NCBI GenBank assembly: GCA_903904615.1 | Contig: CAIVDG010000334.1 | Span: 1 to 14,052, forward strand | DNA: 14,052 bases | Reading direction: 5' to 3' | Origin: an uncultured Acidimicrobiaceae bacterium | Lineage (GTDB): Bacteria > Actinomycetota > Acidimicrobiia > Acidimicrobiales > Ilumatobacteraceae | Shown here: positions 7,896-14,052 of the stretch, piece by piece | Layout of the letters: the number at the start of each line of letters is the position of its first letter | Numbering within the stretch: the stretch's first letter is position 1 | Notes under the pieces: model-generated | Databases searched by the model: none | What the model saw: only the letters and a program-made list of their open reading frames with translations | Told to the model about the DNA's origin: nothing | Translations under genes and position numbers: made by a program

Positions 7896-8616
7896 AGTTC
7901 ACTCCCTCCCGAAATAGGGATAATCCCAAATTGCCCACTATTCCGCGATGAAACTGCGGGTGTTGGCGTGGCACAACATGATTCTCCGGATGCGGCATCA
8001 GCCCAAGTACGACACCGCTTGCATCACAAATTCCTGCCGCGTCTCCAATGGATCCGTTCGGGTTGCCGTTGACGTAACGCAATGCCACCTGGTCATTGCG
8101 TTGCAAGTGGGACCATGTGGAATCTTCTGCTGTTAACCGACCTTCGCCGTGTGCGATCGGGCACTTAATGTTCTCCACCAAGTTTCGCGTCCACACACAT
8201 TTTTGTGACGAAGGCTCCAACTCAACCCACCGACAATCGAAGACTCCCGATTCATTGTGTCCGAGTGCGACAGCATGTGGAGATCCCGGCAAGATTCCCA
8301 TTCGCACAAGAGTTTGAAAACCGTTGCAGATTCCAATGACGGGTCGACAGTCTTTAATCGCAGCAGCCATCCGATCTCCAATTGAGTCCTCAAGCTCCAC
8401 AGCGAACAATCGCCCTGCGCCCAATGCGTCGGCATAGGAAAAACCACCCGCTATGACGATGATGTCCGCCTCGTCGATACAGGACGGCTGCGATACCAAA
8501 TCCGCCATGAGATAGGTCACTGGTGTTGCGCCCGCCTGTTGCAACGCAAATGACACGTCAGAGTCCCTATTGGTTCCAGGGGCGCACAGCACCGCGGCAA
8601 CCGGTGAACGTGTCAT
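7882..8616 (-). CDS. purQ: FGAM synthase glutaminase subunit
   Basis: Class I glutamine amidotransferase that releases ammonia from glutamine and passes it to PurL for FGAR to FGAM conversion. The 244 residues carry the oxyanion region APGTNRDSD (12-20), GGFSYADALGAGR (57-69), the nucleophile Cys97 in GICNGFQTL, HGEGR (156-160), NPNGS, and His209/Glu211 in MPHPEN, so the full Cys-His-Glu triad is present. ATG at 8616 overlaps the purSL stop as ATGA and is preferred to a TTG five codons earlier. It is a separate polypeptide, so the synthase is of the subunit type rather than the single-chain 1,300-residue type. Its last 14 bases overlap the purC start region. It should act in a complex with the PurSL protein encoded directly upstream. 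Confidence 0.97.
   Translation of the reverse strand: MTRSPVAAVLCAPGTNRDSDVSFALQQAGATPVTYLMADLVSQPSCIDEADIIVIAGGFSYADALGAGRLFAVELEDSIGDRMAAAIKDCRPVIGICNGFQTLVRMGILPGSPHAVALGHNESGVFDCRWVELEPSSQKCVWTRNLVENIKCPIAHGEGRLTAEDSTWSHLQRNDQVALRYVNGNPNGSIGDAAGICDASGVVLGLMPHPENHVVPRQHPQFHRGIVGNLGLSLFREGVNFAVN
7902..7910 (-). promoter_or_regulatory. Strong ribosome-binding site for the TTG start of purC
   Basis: On the - strand GGGAGGGAG is followed by TGAACT and the TTG start. It lies within the purQ codons for REGVN. It fixes the unusual start codon and suggests purC ribosomes are recruited afresh, unlike at the ATGA junctions, where termination-reinitiation is likely. Confidence 0.7.
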
Positions 8617-11444
8617 TGCTGGGTCATCCAAACGTTGCGTAGTTCTGTGAGAGACACTTCATCGTTTCGTGTGAATGTGAGAGCGTCACGTTCCGTGACA
8701 CTGCCAAGCAGAGAAGCCGCATCTCGAAATCGCGACAGGACCTCGGGCACATTTTGTGGTGTTACTTCGACAATAAAACGGCCATTGGACTCACTGAACA
8801 ACCAGGACACATCACCAGCGGTGTCACACGCAGTCATGTCCACTCCCAAACAGCCACCGATTGCCATTTCAGAGACTGCAACTGCAATTCCTCCCTCGGA
8901 AATGTCGTGACAGGATTCAATGAGCCCCGATTGAATTGCTCTATGAAGTGCGTGGTACCGCATCGGTGCAGTCAAGTCGAAATCTGGAACCGTGCCGCCA
9001 CAGGATATGTTCATCACCTTCTCAAGATGGCTCGCTCCGAATTCACACGAGGTGTGACCAAGAACAAGCAAGACGTTGTTCTCATTCTTCAGATCGGGTG
9101 TCACTGTTTTGGACACATCGGGAACATGTGCAACTGCGGTAATCACCAACGTTGGTGGAACTGAGTGACGTTCACCATCACTACCCAGATACTCGTTGTT
9201 CAGCGAATCTTTGCCGGAGACGAATGGTGCGGAGAACACGCGTGATGCTGTACAACACCCAGCAACAGCCGCAACAAGGTGTCCGAGCGTTGTTTCTCGA
9301 CGCGGGTCGCCCCAGGAAAAGTTGTCAAGAAGCGCGACATTCGCTGGGTCTGCACCGACCGCTACAACATTACGGATGGCTTCGTCAACAACGGACAACG
9401 CCATGCGTTCGGGGTCTAATTCTCCAAACCACGGGTTCACACCAATTCCAATGGCCAGACCATGAGCATCTAATGGCTCGGCGAGAACAACACCATCTGC
9501 GTGACCATCAGAGCGTGCACCAACTAACGGGCGCACCACCGTAGCCCCGCGAATTTCATGGTCGTATCGATGAATGACGGCTGCTTTTGATGCGATATTT
9601 GGATGTTGCAACAATTTTTTTAACGTTGCCACAATGTCAACCTCACCAAACGCCGAGTGAAAACCTTCTGGACTCATGTGGTCCCGCACAGGGGTTGGCA
9701 TTTGTGCCTTCATGCGACGCTGTGGGCGTCCATTGTGAAGAAAATCTGTATCAAGATTCAAAATAATCTCGCCCTGATGGCGCACCACTAGGTTCCCATC
9801 GCCGGTGAACTCACCAATGTCAGTGAACTCAACTCCGTAGGCATGACACATGTCTGCGAGTGGCTTCACATCGCGGACCGCAACAACCATTCGCTCTTGT
9901 GCTTCAGAGAGCCACACCTCCCACGGTGAAAGCCCGGGATACTTCAAGGGAAGCCCAGACAGTTCAACCGAGGCGCCAATTCCCTCTGCCATCTCTCCAA
10001 TGGCGGACGATAAGCCGCCAGCCCCACAGTCCGTGATCGAGCGAAAAAGATGCTGCCCTCTACCCAACACATCAATCAGAAGTTTCTCTGTGATGGGATC
10101 GCCAATCTGAACACTGGCGCCAGCGACATCGCCGGTAGTCGCATCCATTGTCATTGAAGAAAATGTTGCGCCGCGCAATCCATCTCGACCCGTGCGACCA
10201 CCCAATACCACTAAACGATCGCCCGGTTGCGGTGCTTGGGCTACGTAGTCACCGTGGGCTATGCCGATACAACCGGCGTACACCAGTGGGTTCGCGGTGT
10301 ACCCCTCGTCGTACAACACGGCACCCGCAACAGTGGGGAGTCCAATTTTGTTTCCGTAGTCGGCGATTCCGGCCACCACACCGGCGCGAATTCGCCGAGG
10401 GTGAAACACACCATCTGGCAACTGAGATGCAGGGGTCGCAGGTGGGCCGAAGCACAAAATATTGGTGCATGCGATGGGAAGATGCGATGCACCAAGAACA
10501 TCTCGAATAACACCACCAACCCCTGTATTCGCTCCACCAAACGGTTCGATTGCACTTGGATGATTGTGTGTCTCACACTTCAAGGCAACAGTGGTGCCTT
10601 CGACGAACGAAATAATTCCCGCATTACCCACGAAAGAACTCACCACAAACGGAGCATCAATGGCACGCGTGGTGTCTCGGAGCTGATTGATGAGAGGCTG
10701 AATAACCTCTCCCGTTTCTGTAGTGATGCTCGCGCGAAAAGTCTTGTGTGCACAATGCTCGCTCCACGTTTGGGCGATTGCTTCAAGTTCAATGTCGCTT
10801 GCCCCACGTCCCTGATAGTGGTCGCGCAACGCACGCAATTCTTCCATGTCAAGAGCCAACCCACGCTCTACGTTGAGCATCCGAAGCTGATCATCACTGG
10901 CATCCAGTGCAAGTGGGACCAACTCAAAGAGTGTCTCTTTCACCGATGGAGTCGAGGACGTAACGGGCACGATGAGCGCGTCAACGGCCCAGCGCTCGAT
11001 CACAGGATTCGTCAGTAGTTTGCGAATCAGAAGGTTCAGTTCCTCTGGATGAATGTCTCCAGTGATTTCGACTCTTTTCGCAGAATTCGCCGCATCAAGA
11101 CAGATGCCTAAACGATGGGAGATACGAAGTAACTGTTGCGATGCGGCATCGGTCACTCCGGCATGAAGCATTGTTTCCACGTAGTGATCACAGACATCTA
11201 GCGCCGCTCCCCATCTCGCTTGCTGCAAGAGAGTGTCCACCAAAATTTGTTCAATCACTTCACGTTGATCCGCAGCGAGCGTTGCATTAATGAAATAGAT
11301 ATCGACTATTTTCAGGGCGCGTACCGATGTGATTCCCAAATCCCGAATATCGTTGAGAAGCGTCAGAGATCGAGGATCTTCCCCCACTGACCGAATCTCG
11401 AGGCGCTGGAGTGGACTGTTAGCGAGTGAAGCAACAACGTCCAT
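8613..11444 (-). CDS. purL: FGAM synthase PurL with two fused N-terminal PurS-like modules
   Basis: ATP-dependent amidation of FGAR to FGAM. At 943 residues it is about 200 longer than the usual small PurL (about 740) and lacks the glutaminase of the large form. Residues about 14-78 and 88-152 align with one another and with PurS: each runs from a strand (LEIRSV / VETMLHAGVTD) through LLNDIRDLGI / LLRISHRLGI to a helix ending in a shared RW (LLQQARW / NPVIERW). The catalytic part follows: WSEHCAHKTF (227-236) with the active-site His, KCETHNHPSAIEPFGGANTG (289-308), DCGAGGLSSAIGEMAEG (472-488), FVSGKDSLNN (741-750), SCHDISEGGIAVAVSEM (844-860). No separate purS is seen. It is first in the operon; ATG 11444 has no Shine-Dalgarno sequence but a TAGTTT hexamer six bases upstream, suggesting a leaderless mRNA. 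Its stop overlaps purQ (ATGA). Confidence 0.96.
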   Translation of the reverse strand: MDVVASLANSPLQRLEIRSVGEDPRSLTLLNDIRDLGITSVRALKIVDIYFINATLAADQREVIEQILVDTLLQQARWGAALDVCDHYVETMLHAGVTDAASQQLLRISHRLGICLDAANSAKRVEITGDIHPEELNLLIRKLLTNPVIERWAVDALIVPVTSSTPSVKETLFELVPLALDASDDQLRMLNVERGLALDMEELRALRDHYQGRGASDIELEAIAQTWSEHCAHKTFRASITTETGEVIQPLINQLRDTTRAIDAPFVVSSFVGNAGIISFVEGTTVALKCETHNHPSAIEPFGGANTGVGGVIRDVLGASHLPIACTNILCFGPPATPASQLPDGVFHPRRIRAGVVAGIADYGNKIGLPTVAGAVLYDEGYTANPLVYAGCIGIAHGDYVAQAPQPGDRLVVLGGRTGRDGLRGATFSSMTMDATTGDVAGASVQIGDPITEKLLIDVLGRGQHLFRSITDCGAGGLSSAIGEMAEGIGASVELSGLPLKYPGLSPWEVWLSEAQERMVVAVRDVKPLADMCHAYGVEFTDIGEFTGDGNLVVRHQGEIILNLDTDFLHNGRPQRRMKAQMPTPVRDHMSPEGFHSAFGEVDIVATLKKLLQHPNIASKAAVIHRYDHEIRGATVVRPLVGARSDGHADGVVLAEPLDAHGLAIGIGVNPWFGELDPERMALSVVDEAIRNVVAVGADPANVALLDNFSWGDPRRETTLGHLVAAVAGCCTASRVFSAPFVSGKDSLNNEYLGSDGERHSVPPTLVITAVAHVPDVSKTVTPDLKNENNVLLVLGHTSCEFGASHLEKVMNISCGGTVPDFDLTAPMRYHALHRAIQSGLIESCHDISEGGIAVAVSEMAIGGCLGVDMTACDTAGDVSWLFSESNGRFIVEVTPQNVPEVLSRFRDAASLLGSVTERDALTFTRNDEVSLTELRNVWMTQQ

Positions 11445-11450
11445 ACGTGC

Positions 11451-11480
11451 AAACTAATTTCGGTGTGCAGAACTCGTCTA
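11451..11480 (-). promoter_or_regulatory. Predicted leaderless promoter of the purSL-guaB operon
   Basis: On the - strand TAGACG (11480-11475, four of six matches to TTGACA), an 18-base spacer, TAGTTT (11456-11451, TAnnnT form), then GCACGT and the ATG at 11444. The expected transcription start coincides with the A of the ATG. No ribosome-binding site precedes the ATG. Predicted from pattern and spacing only. Confidence 0.5.
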
Positions 11481-11485
11481 GGCGG

Positions 11486-11493
11486 TTGTACAA
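11486..11493. promoter_or_regulatory. TTGTACAA palindrome next to the purSL promoter
   Basis: A perfect 8-base palindrome centred 67 bases from the larger palindrome at 11550-11563 and sharing its TGTACA core. Relative to the predicted purSL start it covers about -42 to -49, just beyond the -35 element. It may be a second operator half-paired with the purE-side site; the flanking bases differ between the two, so chance remains possible. Confidence 0.3.
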
Positions 11494-11549
11494 GAAATCA
11501 AGATGGCTCTCCTGTCTTTACAGAAAGTACATCTCCACAAAACTTTTAC

Positions 11550-11563
11550 AATGTGTACACATT
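11550..11563. promoter_or_regulatory. Candidate operator: perfect 14-base palindrome between purSL and purE
   Basis: AATGTGTACACATT is its own reverse complement. It lies at about -34 to -21 from the predicted purE transcription start, filling the spacer between where -35 and -10 would lie, a classical repressor position. It does not look like the E. coli PurR site or the B. subtilis PurBox. The regulator is unknown and not encoded in the window. Confidence 0.5.
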
Positions 11564-11571
11564 CCTCCGTC

Positions 11572-11577
11572 TAGTCT
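11572..11577 (+). promoter_or_regulatory. Predicted leaderless -10 element of purEK
   Basis: TAGTCT followed by six bases (GACGTC) and the GTG start at 11584. The arrangement matches that of purSL on the other strand (TAGTTT, six bases, ATG). No convincing -35 hexamer lies 16-19 bases upstream; the palindrome 11550-11563 occupies that area. No Shine-Dalgarno sequence is present. Confidence 0.5.
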
Positions 11578-11583
11578 GACGTC

Positions 11584-12084
11584 GTGCCCGACTCTTCTTC
11601 TCCACTTGTCTGTGTCGTGATGGGCTCAACCAGTGACTGGCCTGTCATGTCGAAATCGGTAGAGATACTGGAGCGCTTTCACATTCCGCATGAAGTCCAA
11701 GTTCTTTCTGCACATCGAATGCCCGATGAGTTATTTGCCTACGCCGAAGCGGCGTCAACACGTGGAGTACGAGCACTCATTGCTGGTGCTGGTGGCGCTG
11801 CACATCTTCCTGGAATGCTCGCAGCAAAGACTTTGGTTCCAGTCCTTGGGGTGCCGATTCCCACCACTCACCTCGCTGGCGAGGATTCGCTGTATTCCAT
11901 CGTGCAGATGCCTGCAGGAACTCCCGTGGCCACTTTTGCCATTGGCGATGCGGGAGCCACAAATGCCGCATTATTCGCGGTGCAGCTGCTGGCTCATGAC
12001 AACAGCGAGCTCCACACCGCACTTGTTGACTACCGGAGAACACGCCACGACGAGGCAGCATCAAGTGTTCTTCCTCCTACCTAA
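11584..12084 (+). CDS. purE: N5-CAIR mutase (class I PurE)
   Basis: Converts N5-carboxy-AIR, the PurK product, to CAIR. The 166 residues match class I PurE: GSTSDWPVM (14-22), SAHRMPDEL with active-site His44 (42-50), IAGAGGAAHLPGMLAAKT (66-83), VLGVPIP, DSLYSIVQMPAGTPVATFAI (101-120), GATNAALFA. The co-encoded purK supports the class I, bicarbonate- and ATP-dependent route rather than direct carboxylation. The GTG at 11584 is the first start in frame near the conserved VCVVMGSTSD; it has no Shine-Dalgarno sequence and sits six bases after a TAGTCT hexamer, as expected for a leaderless mRNA. The stop overlaps the purK start by one base (TAATG). The C-terminal tail after about residue 140 is not conserved. 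An octamer is expected from the family. Confidence 0.96.
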   Translation: MPDSSSPLVCVVMGSTSDWPVMSKSVEILERFHIPHEVQVLSAHRMPDELFAYAEAASTRGVRALIAGAGGAAHLPGMLAAKTLVPVLGVPIPTTHLAGEDSLYSIVQMPAGTPVATFAIGDAGATNAALFAVQLLAHDNSELHTALVDYRRTRHDEAASSVLPPT

Positions 12085-13229
12085 TGGTAGAGATGCTGGG
12101 AGTTCTCGGCGGCGGTCAACTCGGAAACTATTTCGTGCTTGCCGCCAAGATCATGGGTTATCAAACGGCAGTGCTCGACCCCGACCCGAACGCACCAGCA
12201 GGGCTCAACGCAGATCTCCACATTGTTGCGCCATTCGACGACCTTGATGCGCTGAGGAAACTGGCATCTCTCTGCATCGCGGTCACCACCGAGTTTGAAA
12301 ACCCTCCGGTGTCCTCACTTGAGTTCCTCGCACAACATGTAACAGTGCGTCCATCCCCTGCTGCCGTTGCAATTGCCCAGAACCGCCGAGAGGAAAAACA
12401 GTTCTGTCAATCTGTCGGGTTATTAGTCGCACCATATGACGTACTGGAAACGGAAGAGGACGCCGAACGCATCAGGCGCGATGGAATTCTCAACACACAT
12501 CTGAATCCCTTTCGTACTCCTCTCATCATGAAGACGTCCCGAAATGGTTACGACGGCAAGGGGCAACGGCACATTCACGACTTCTCTGAAATTTCTAAGC
12601 AGTGGGCTGCATTCGGCAAAGTTCCCTGCATTGTTGAACAGAAAATTGTGCTCGACGCAGAATTTTCCGTTATTCTCGCCCGCTCTAACAGCGGAGAAAT
12701 TGCTGTGTTCACACCTACCCACAATGTGCATGTTGATGGAATTCTGGACCTTAGTTTTGTCCCGTCATCAATTAATTCTCAACTACTCGAACAAGGCAAG
12801 AGTTCGGCAGTCATAATCGCAGAAGAACTCGAATACGTTGGTGTGCTCGCCGTGGAATTTTTCGTTTCAGAGAACACACTGTTTGTGAACGAACTTGCTC
12901 CACGACCACACAACAGCGGCCACTGGACTTTGGATGCTGCCCGTACGAGTCAATTTGAACAGCAAGTTCGTGCGCTCATAGGTGAATCACTTGGTAATCC
13001 ATCAATGACGAGTTCAGCAGTCGCAATGGTGAATCTGCTTGGCGATCGATGGTTCAACGGAGAACCCCACTTCAACCTTCTCCGCGGTGATGCCAGTACT
13101 CACGTGCACCTATACGGCAAGAAAGAACCACGCCCCGGGCGAAAAATGGGCCATCTCACTACAACTGGTGATGATGCAAACGCGGTTGCTCTGCGTGCCC
13201 AATCACTCCGTGACGCAATTACCCCGTAG
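12084..13229 (+). CDS. purK: N5-carboxyaminoimidazole ribonucleotide synthase
   Basis: ATP-grasp enzyme that carboxylates AIR with bicarbonate to N5-CAIR, feeding PurE. The 381 residues show the nucleotide-fold start LGVLGGGQLG (5-14), TEFENPP (69-75), MKTSRNGYDGKGQ (149-161) of the ATP-binding loop, a second acidic/metal region VEFFV...NELAPRPHNSGHWTLDA (257-285), TSQFEQ, and the C-terminal GRKMGHLT (352-359). ATG 12084 overlaps the purE stop as TAATG; an ATG three codons later also fits, since the conserved part begins with LGVLGGGQ, but the overlap favours the first. purK ends 61 bases before the end of the convergent oxidoreductase gene, and no intrinsic terminator is visible in that gap. 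It is translationally coupled to purE. Confidence 0.96.
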   Translation: MVEMLGVLGGGQLGNYFVLAAKIMGYQTAVLDPDPNAPAGLNADLHIVAPFDDLDALRKLASLCIAVTTEFENPPVSSLEFLAQHVTVRPSPAAVAIAQNRREEKQFCQSVGLLVAPYDVLETEEDAERIRRDGILNTHLNPFRTPLIMKTSRNGYDGKGQRHIHDFSEISKQWAAFGKVPCIVEQKIVLDAEFSVILARSNSGEIAVFTPTHNVHVDGILDLSFVPSSINSQLLEQGKSSAVIIAEELEYVGVLAVEFFVSENTLFVNELAPRPHNSGHWTLDAARTSQFEQQVRALIGESLGNPSMTSSAVAMVNLLGDRWFNGEPHFNLLRGDASTHVHLYGKKEPRPGRKMGHLTTTGDDANAVALRAQSLRDAITP

Positions 13230-13290
13230 AACGTGCACTGTGAAGCGCGCAGGGACCTCGAGTTTCCTTCCCAGTCGCCACGTCTTGCGG

Positions 13291-13902
13291 CTAGTCGCCC
13301 CAGTGGCGCTGTTCGCGGAACGGGTCTCCATACATGTGGTAACCGTTGCGTTCCCAGAAGCCAGGCTTGTCTGCGTTCATTAACTCAATGCCGCGAAGCC
13401 ATTTCGGTGATTTCCAGAAATACAAGTTCGGCACCAACAACCGCACGGGGCCACCGTGAATAGGTTCAATGGGTTCGCCTTCGTATTCCCACACCACCAT
13501 TGACTCGTCTAGGAGAGCGTCTTCCAACGGAAGGTTTGCTGTGTAGCCGTATTCTGCGTGACCCATCACGTGAGTGGCATCGGATTGAATACCGGCGCGA
13601 TCCAGAAGGTCTTTCAGTTTCACTCCGCGCCAGACGGTGTCGAACTTTGACCACTTTGTTACACAGTGAATGTCTGTAGTGAGAGTGACGCTGGGTAACG
13701 CGGTGAGTTCTTCAAAGGTGAGAGCGAACGGGTTGTTCACCAAGCCACCAATAGTGAGATTCCATTCGCCTGGTGCGTACGTAGGAACATCGCCAACGTG
13801 CAACACCGGGAAACGTTCGGTGAGGTACTGACCAGGTGGCAAACGGCTGGGGTCGTAGCCCTTTTCTTCCACTTCTTTACGGTTGCGGTCAAAGAAACCC
13901 AT
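13291..13902 (-). CDS. Small sulfite-oxidase-like molybdopterin oxidoreductase
   Basis: The protein consists of one SUOX-type Mo-cofactor domain. In 203 residues: GYDPSRLPPGQYLTERFPVLHVG (15-37), WNLTIGGLVNNP (47-58), the conserved DIHCVTKWS with the molybdenum-ligating Cys80 (77-85), GVKLKDLLDRAGI (93-105), GYTANLPLEDAL (119-130), GGPVRLLVPNLYFWKSPKWLRGIEL (150-174), ending GFWERNGYHMYGDPF. It lacks the dimerisation and haem domains of true sulfite oxidase and has no twin-arginine or other signal peptide, so it is probably cytoplasmic; substrate and electron acceptor are unknown. ATG 13902 fits the family's MGFF start; a GTG two codons earlier (13908) is the alternative. It has a CAGAAT hexamer six bases upstream and no Shine-Dalgarno sequence. 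No pathway link to the purine genes is seen. Confidence 0.9.
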   Translation of the reverse strand: MGFFDRNRKEVEEKGYDPSRLPPGQYLTERFPVLHVGDVPTYAPGEWNLTIGGLVNNPFALTFEELTALPSVTLTTDIHCVTKWSKFDTVWRGVKLKDLLDRAGIQSDATHVMGHAEYGYTANLPLEDALLDESMVVWEYEGEPIEPIHGGPVRLLVPNLYFWKSPKWLRGIELMNADKPGFWERNGYHMYGDPFREQRHWGD

Positions 13903-13908
13903 GGGCAC

Positions 13909-13914
13909 ATTCTG
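13909..13914 (-). promoter_or_regulatory. Predicted -10 element of the oxidoreductase gene
   Basis: CAGAAT on the - strand (four of six matches to TATAAT), then six bases and the ATG at 13902, the spacing seen at purSL and purE. No good -35 element is found. The first base departs from TAnnnT, so this is the weakest of the four proposed leaderless promoters in the window. Confidence 0.3.
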
Positions 13915-13931
13915 CCCTACGCCTACCCCAC

Positions 13932-13937
13932 TACGGT
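13932..13937 (+). promoter_or_regulatory. Predicted -10 element of the histidine phosphatase gene
   Basis: TACGGT (TAnnnT form), six bases, then the GTG at 13944. It is 17 bases from the opposing -10 at 13909-13914, so each promoter's -35 position falls on the other's -10. No recognisable -35 sequence and no Shine-Dalgarno sequence. Confidence 0.35.
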
Positions 13938-13943
13938 GTGGTT

Positions 13944-14052
13944 GTGCCTCTTTATGTCATACGTCATGCTCACGCGGGAAGCAGAAGTGCGTGGTTGGAA
14001 GATGATCGACTGCGACCCTTGTCGGACAAGGGCTGGCAGCAGGCGCAAGCAT
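13944..14052 (+). CDS. Histidine phosphatase family protein, SixA-like (3'-truncated by window edge)
   Basis: Only the first 36 codons are in the window. They read VPLYVIRHAHAGSR followed by EDDRLRPLSDKGWQQAQA. The RHAHA segment is the RHG motif whose first His is phosphorylated in the histidine phosphatase (phosphoglycerate-mutase-like) superfamily, and the R-PLS-KGW-QA stretch is typical of SixA-type phosphatases. Substrate cannot be told from this fragment. The GTG at 13944 places LYVIRH at the expected second strand-turn of the family; a GTG two codons earlier (13938) is possible. It is divergent from the oxidoreductase gene with 41 bases between starts, has no Shine-Dalgarno sequence, and has a TACGGT hexamer six bases upstream. 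It may be fused to or followed by other domains beyond the edge. Confidence 0.85.
   Translation, partial: MPLYVIRHAHAGSRSAWLEDDRLRPLSDKGWQQAQA

Noticed and set aside
10227..11018. 263-codon open frame on the + strand opposite purSL
   Set aside because: It is antisense to conserved PurS/PurL sequence, has no recognisable domain, and its amino-acid composition is that of a shadow frame.
11445..11583. Purine riboswitch or other leader RNA upstream of purSL or purE
   Set aside because: Only 139 bases are shared by two promoters, the predicted mRNAs are leaderless, and no purine aptamer-like three-way junction is visible.
13230..13290. Intrinsic terminator between purK and the oxidoreductase gene
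   Set aside because: I found no GC-rich hairpin followed by a T-run; CGCC/GGCG pairing near 13297-13309 has only four base pairs and lies in coding sequence.
1..14052. Mobile element, CRISPR array, tRNA or horizontally acquired island
   Set aside because: No transposase, phage gene, spaced direct repeats or tRNA-like cloverleaf was seen, and the whole window is conserved metabolic genes of similar composition.

Overview
The window is a tightly packed bacterial purine-biosynthesis locus. Its base composition is moderate (I estimate just over half G+C). GTG and TTG starts occur, and the genes that begin their own transcripts appear to be leaderless. Together with the PurN, PurC, PurSL and sulfite-oxidase-like sequences this suggests an uncultured actinobacterium, perhaps aquatic Acidimicrobiia. 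That placement is inference; a Chloroflexota-like lineage cannot be excluded from the sequence alone.

Layout, left to right. At the left edge lies the 3' part of a class 3 aldehyde dehydrogenase gene on the + strand. It converges on the end of a seven-gene operon on the - strand, which reads right to left as purSL - purQ - purC - purF - purDM (fusion) - purN - guaB, from about 11444 to 1132. Every junction in this operon overlaps: four ATGA overlaps, one TAATG overlap, and one 14-base overlap at purQ/purC that uses a TTG start with a strong ribosome-binding site. Across a 139-base control region, purE and purK run the other way on the + strand, also joined by TAATG. To the right, a small molybdenum oxidoreductase of the sulfite-oxidase superfamily converges on purK. 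A histidine phosphatase starts divergently from it and runs off the right edge.

How the genes work together: PurF makes phosphoribosylamine, PurD makes GAR, PurN formylates it to FGAR, PurSL with PurQ makes FGAM, PurM closes AIR, PurK and class I PurE make CAIR by the N5-CAIR route, and PurC makes SAICAR. GuaB then commits IMP to the guanine branch. purB, purH, purA and guaA are not in the window.

Points of most interest: (1) purD and purM are one reading frame and purN follows with a 4-base overlap, the domain order of the animal GART protein and (for PurD-PurM) yeast Ade5,7. (2) A PurM-only internal start may survive at the fusion seam. (3) PurL carries two fused PurS-like modules while PurQ stays separate. 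(4) The purSL/purE divergent region holds a perfect 14-base palindrome in the -35/-10 spacer of purE, and a second TGTACA palindrome beside the purSL promoter. (5) All four transcript-leading genes show a -10-like hexamer exactly six bases before the start codon and no Shine-Dalgarno sequence. I see no mobile elements, CRISPR arrays or RNA genes, and no gene-free stretch over 300 bases.
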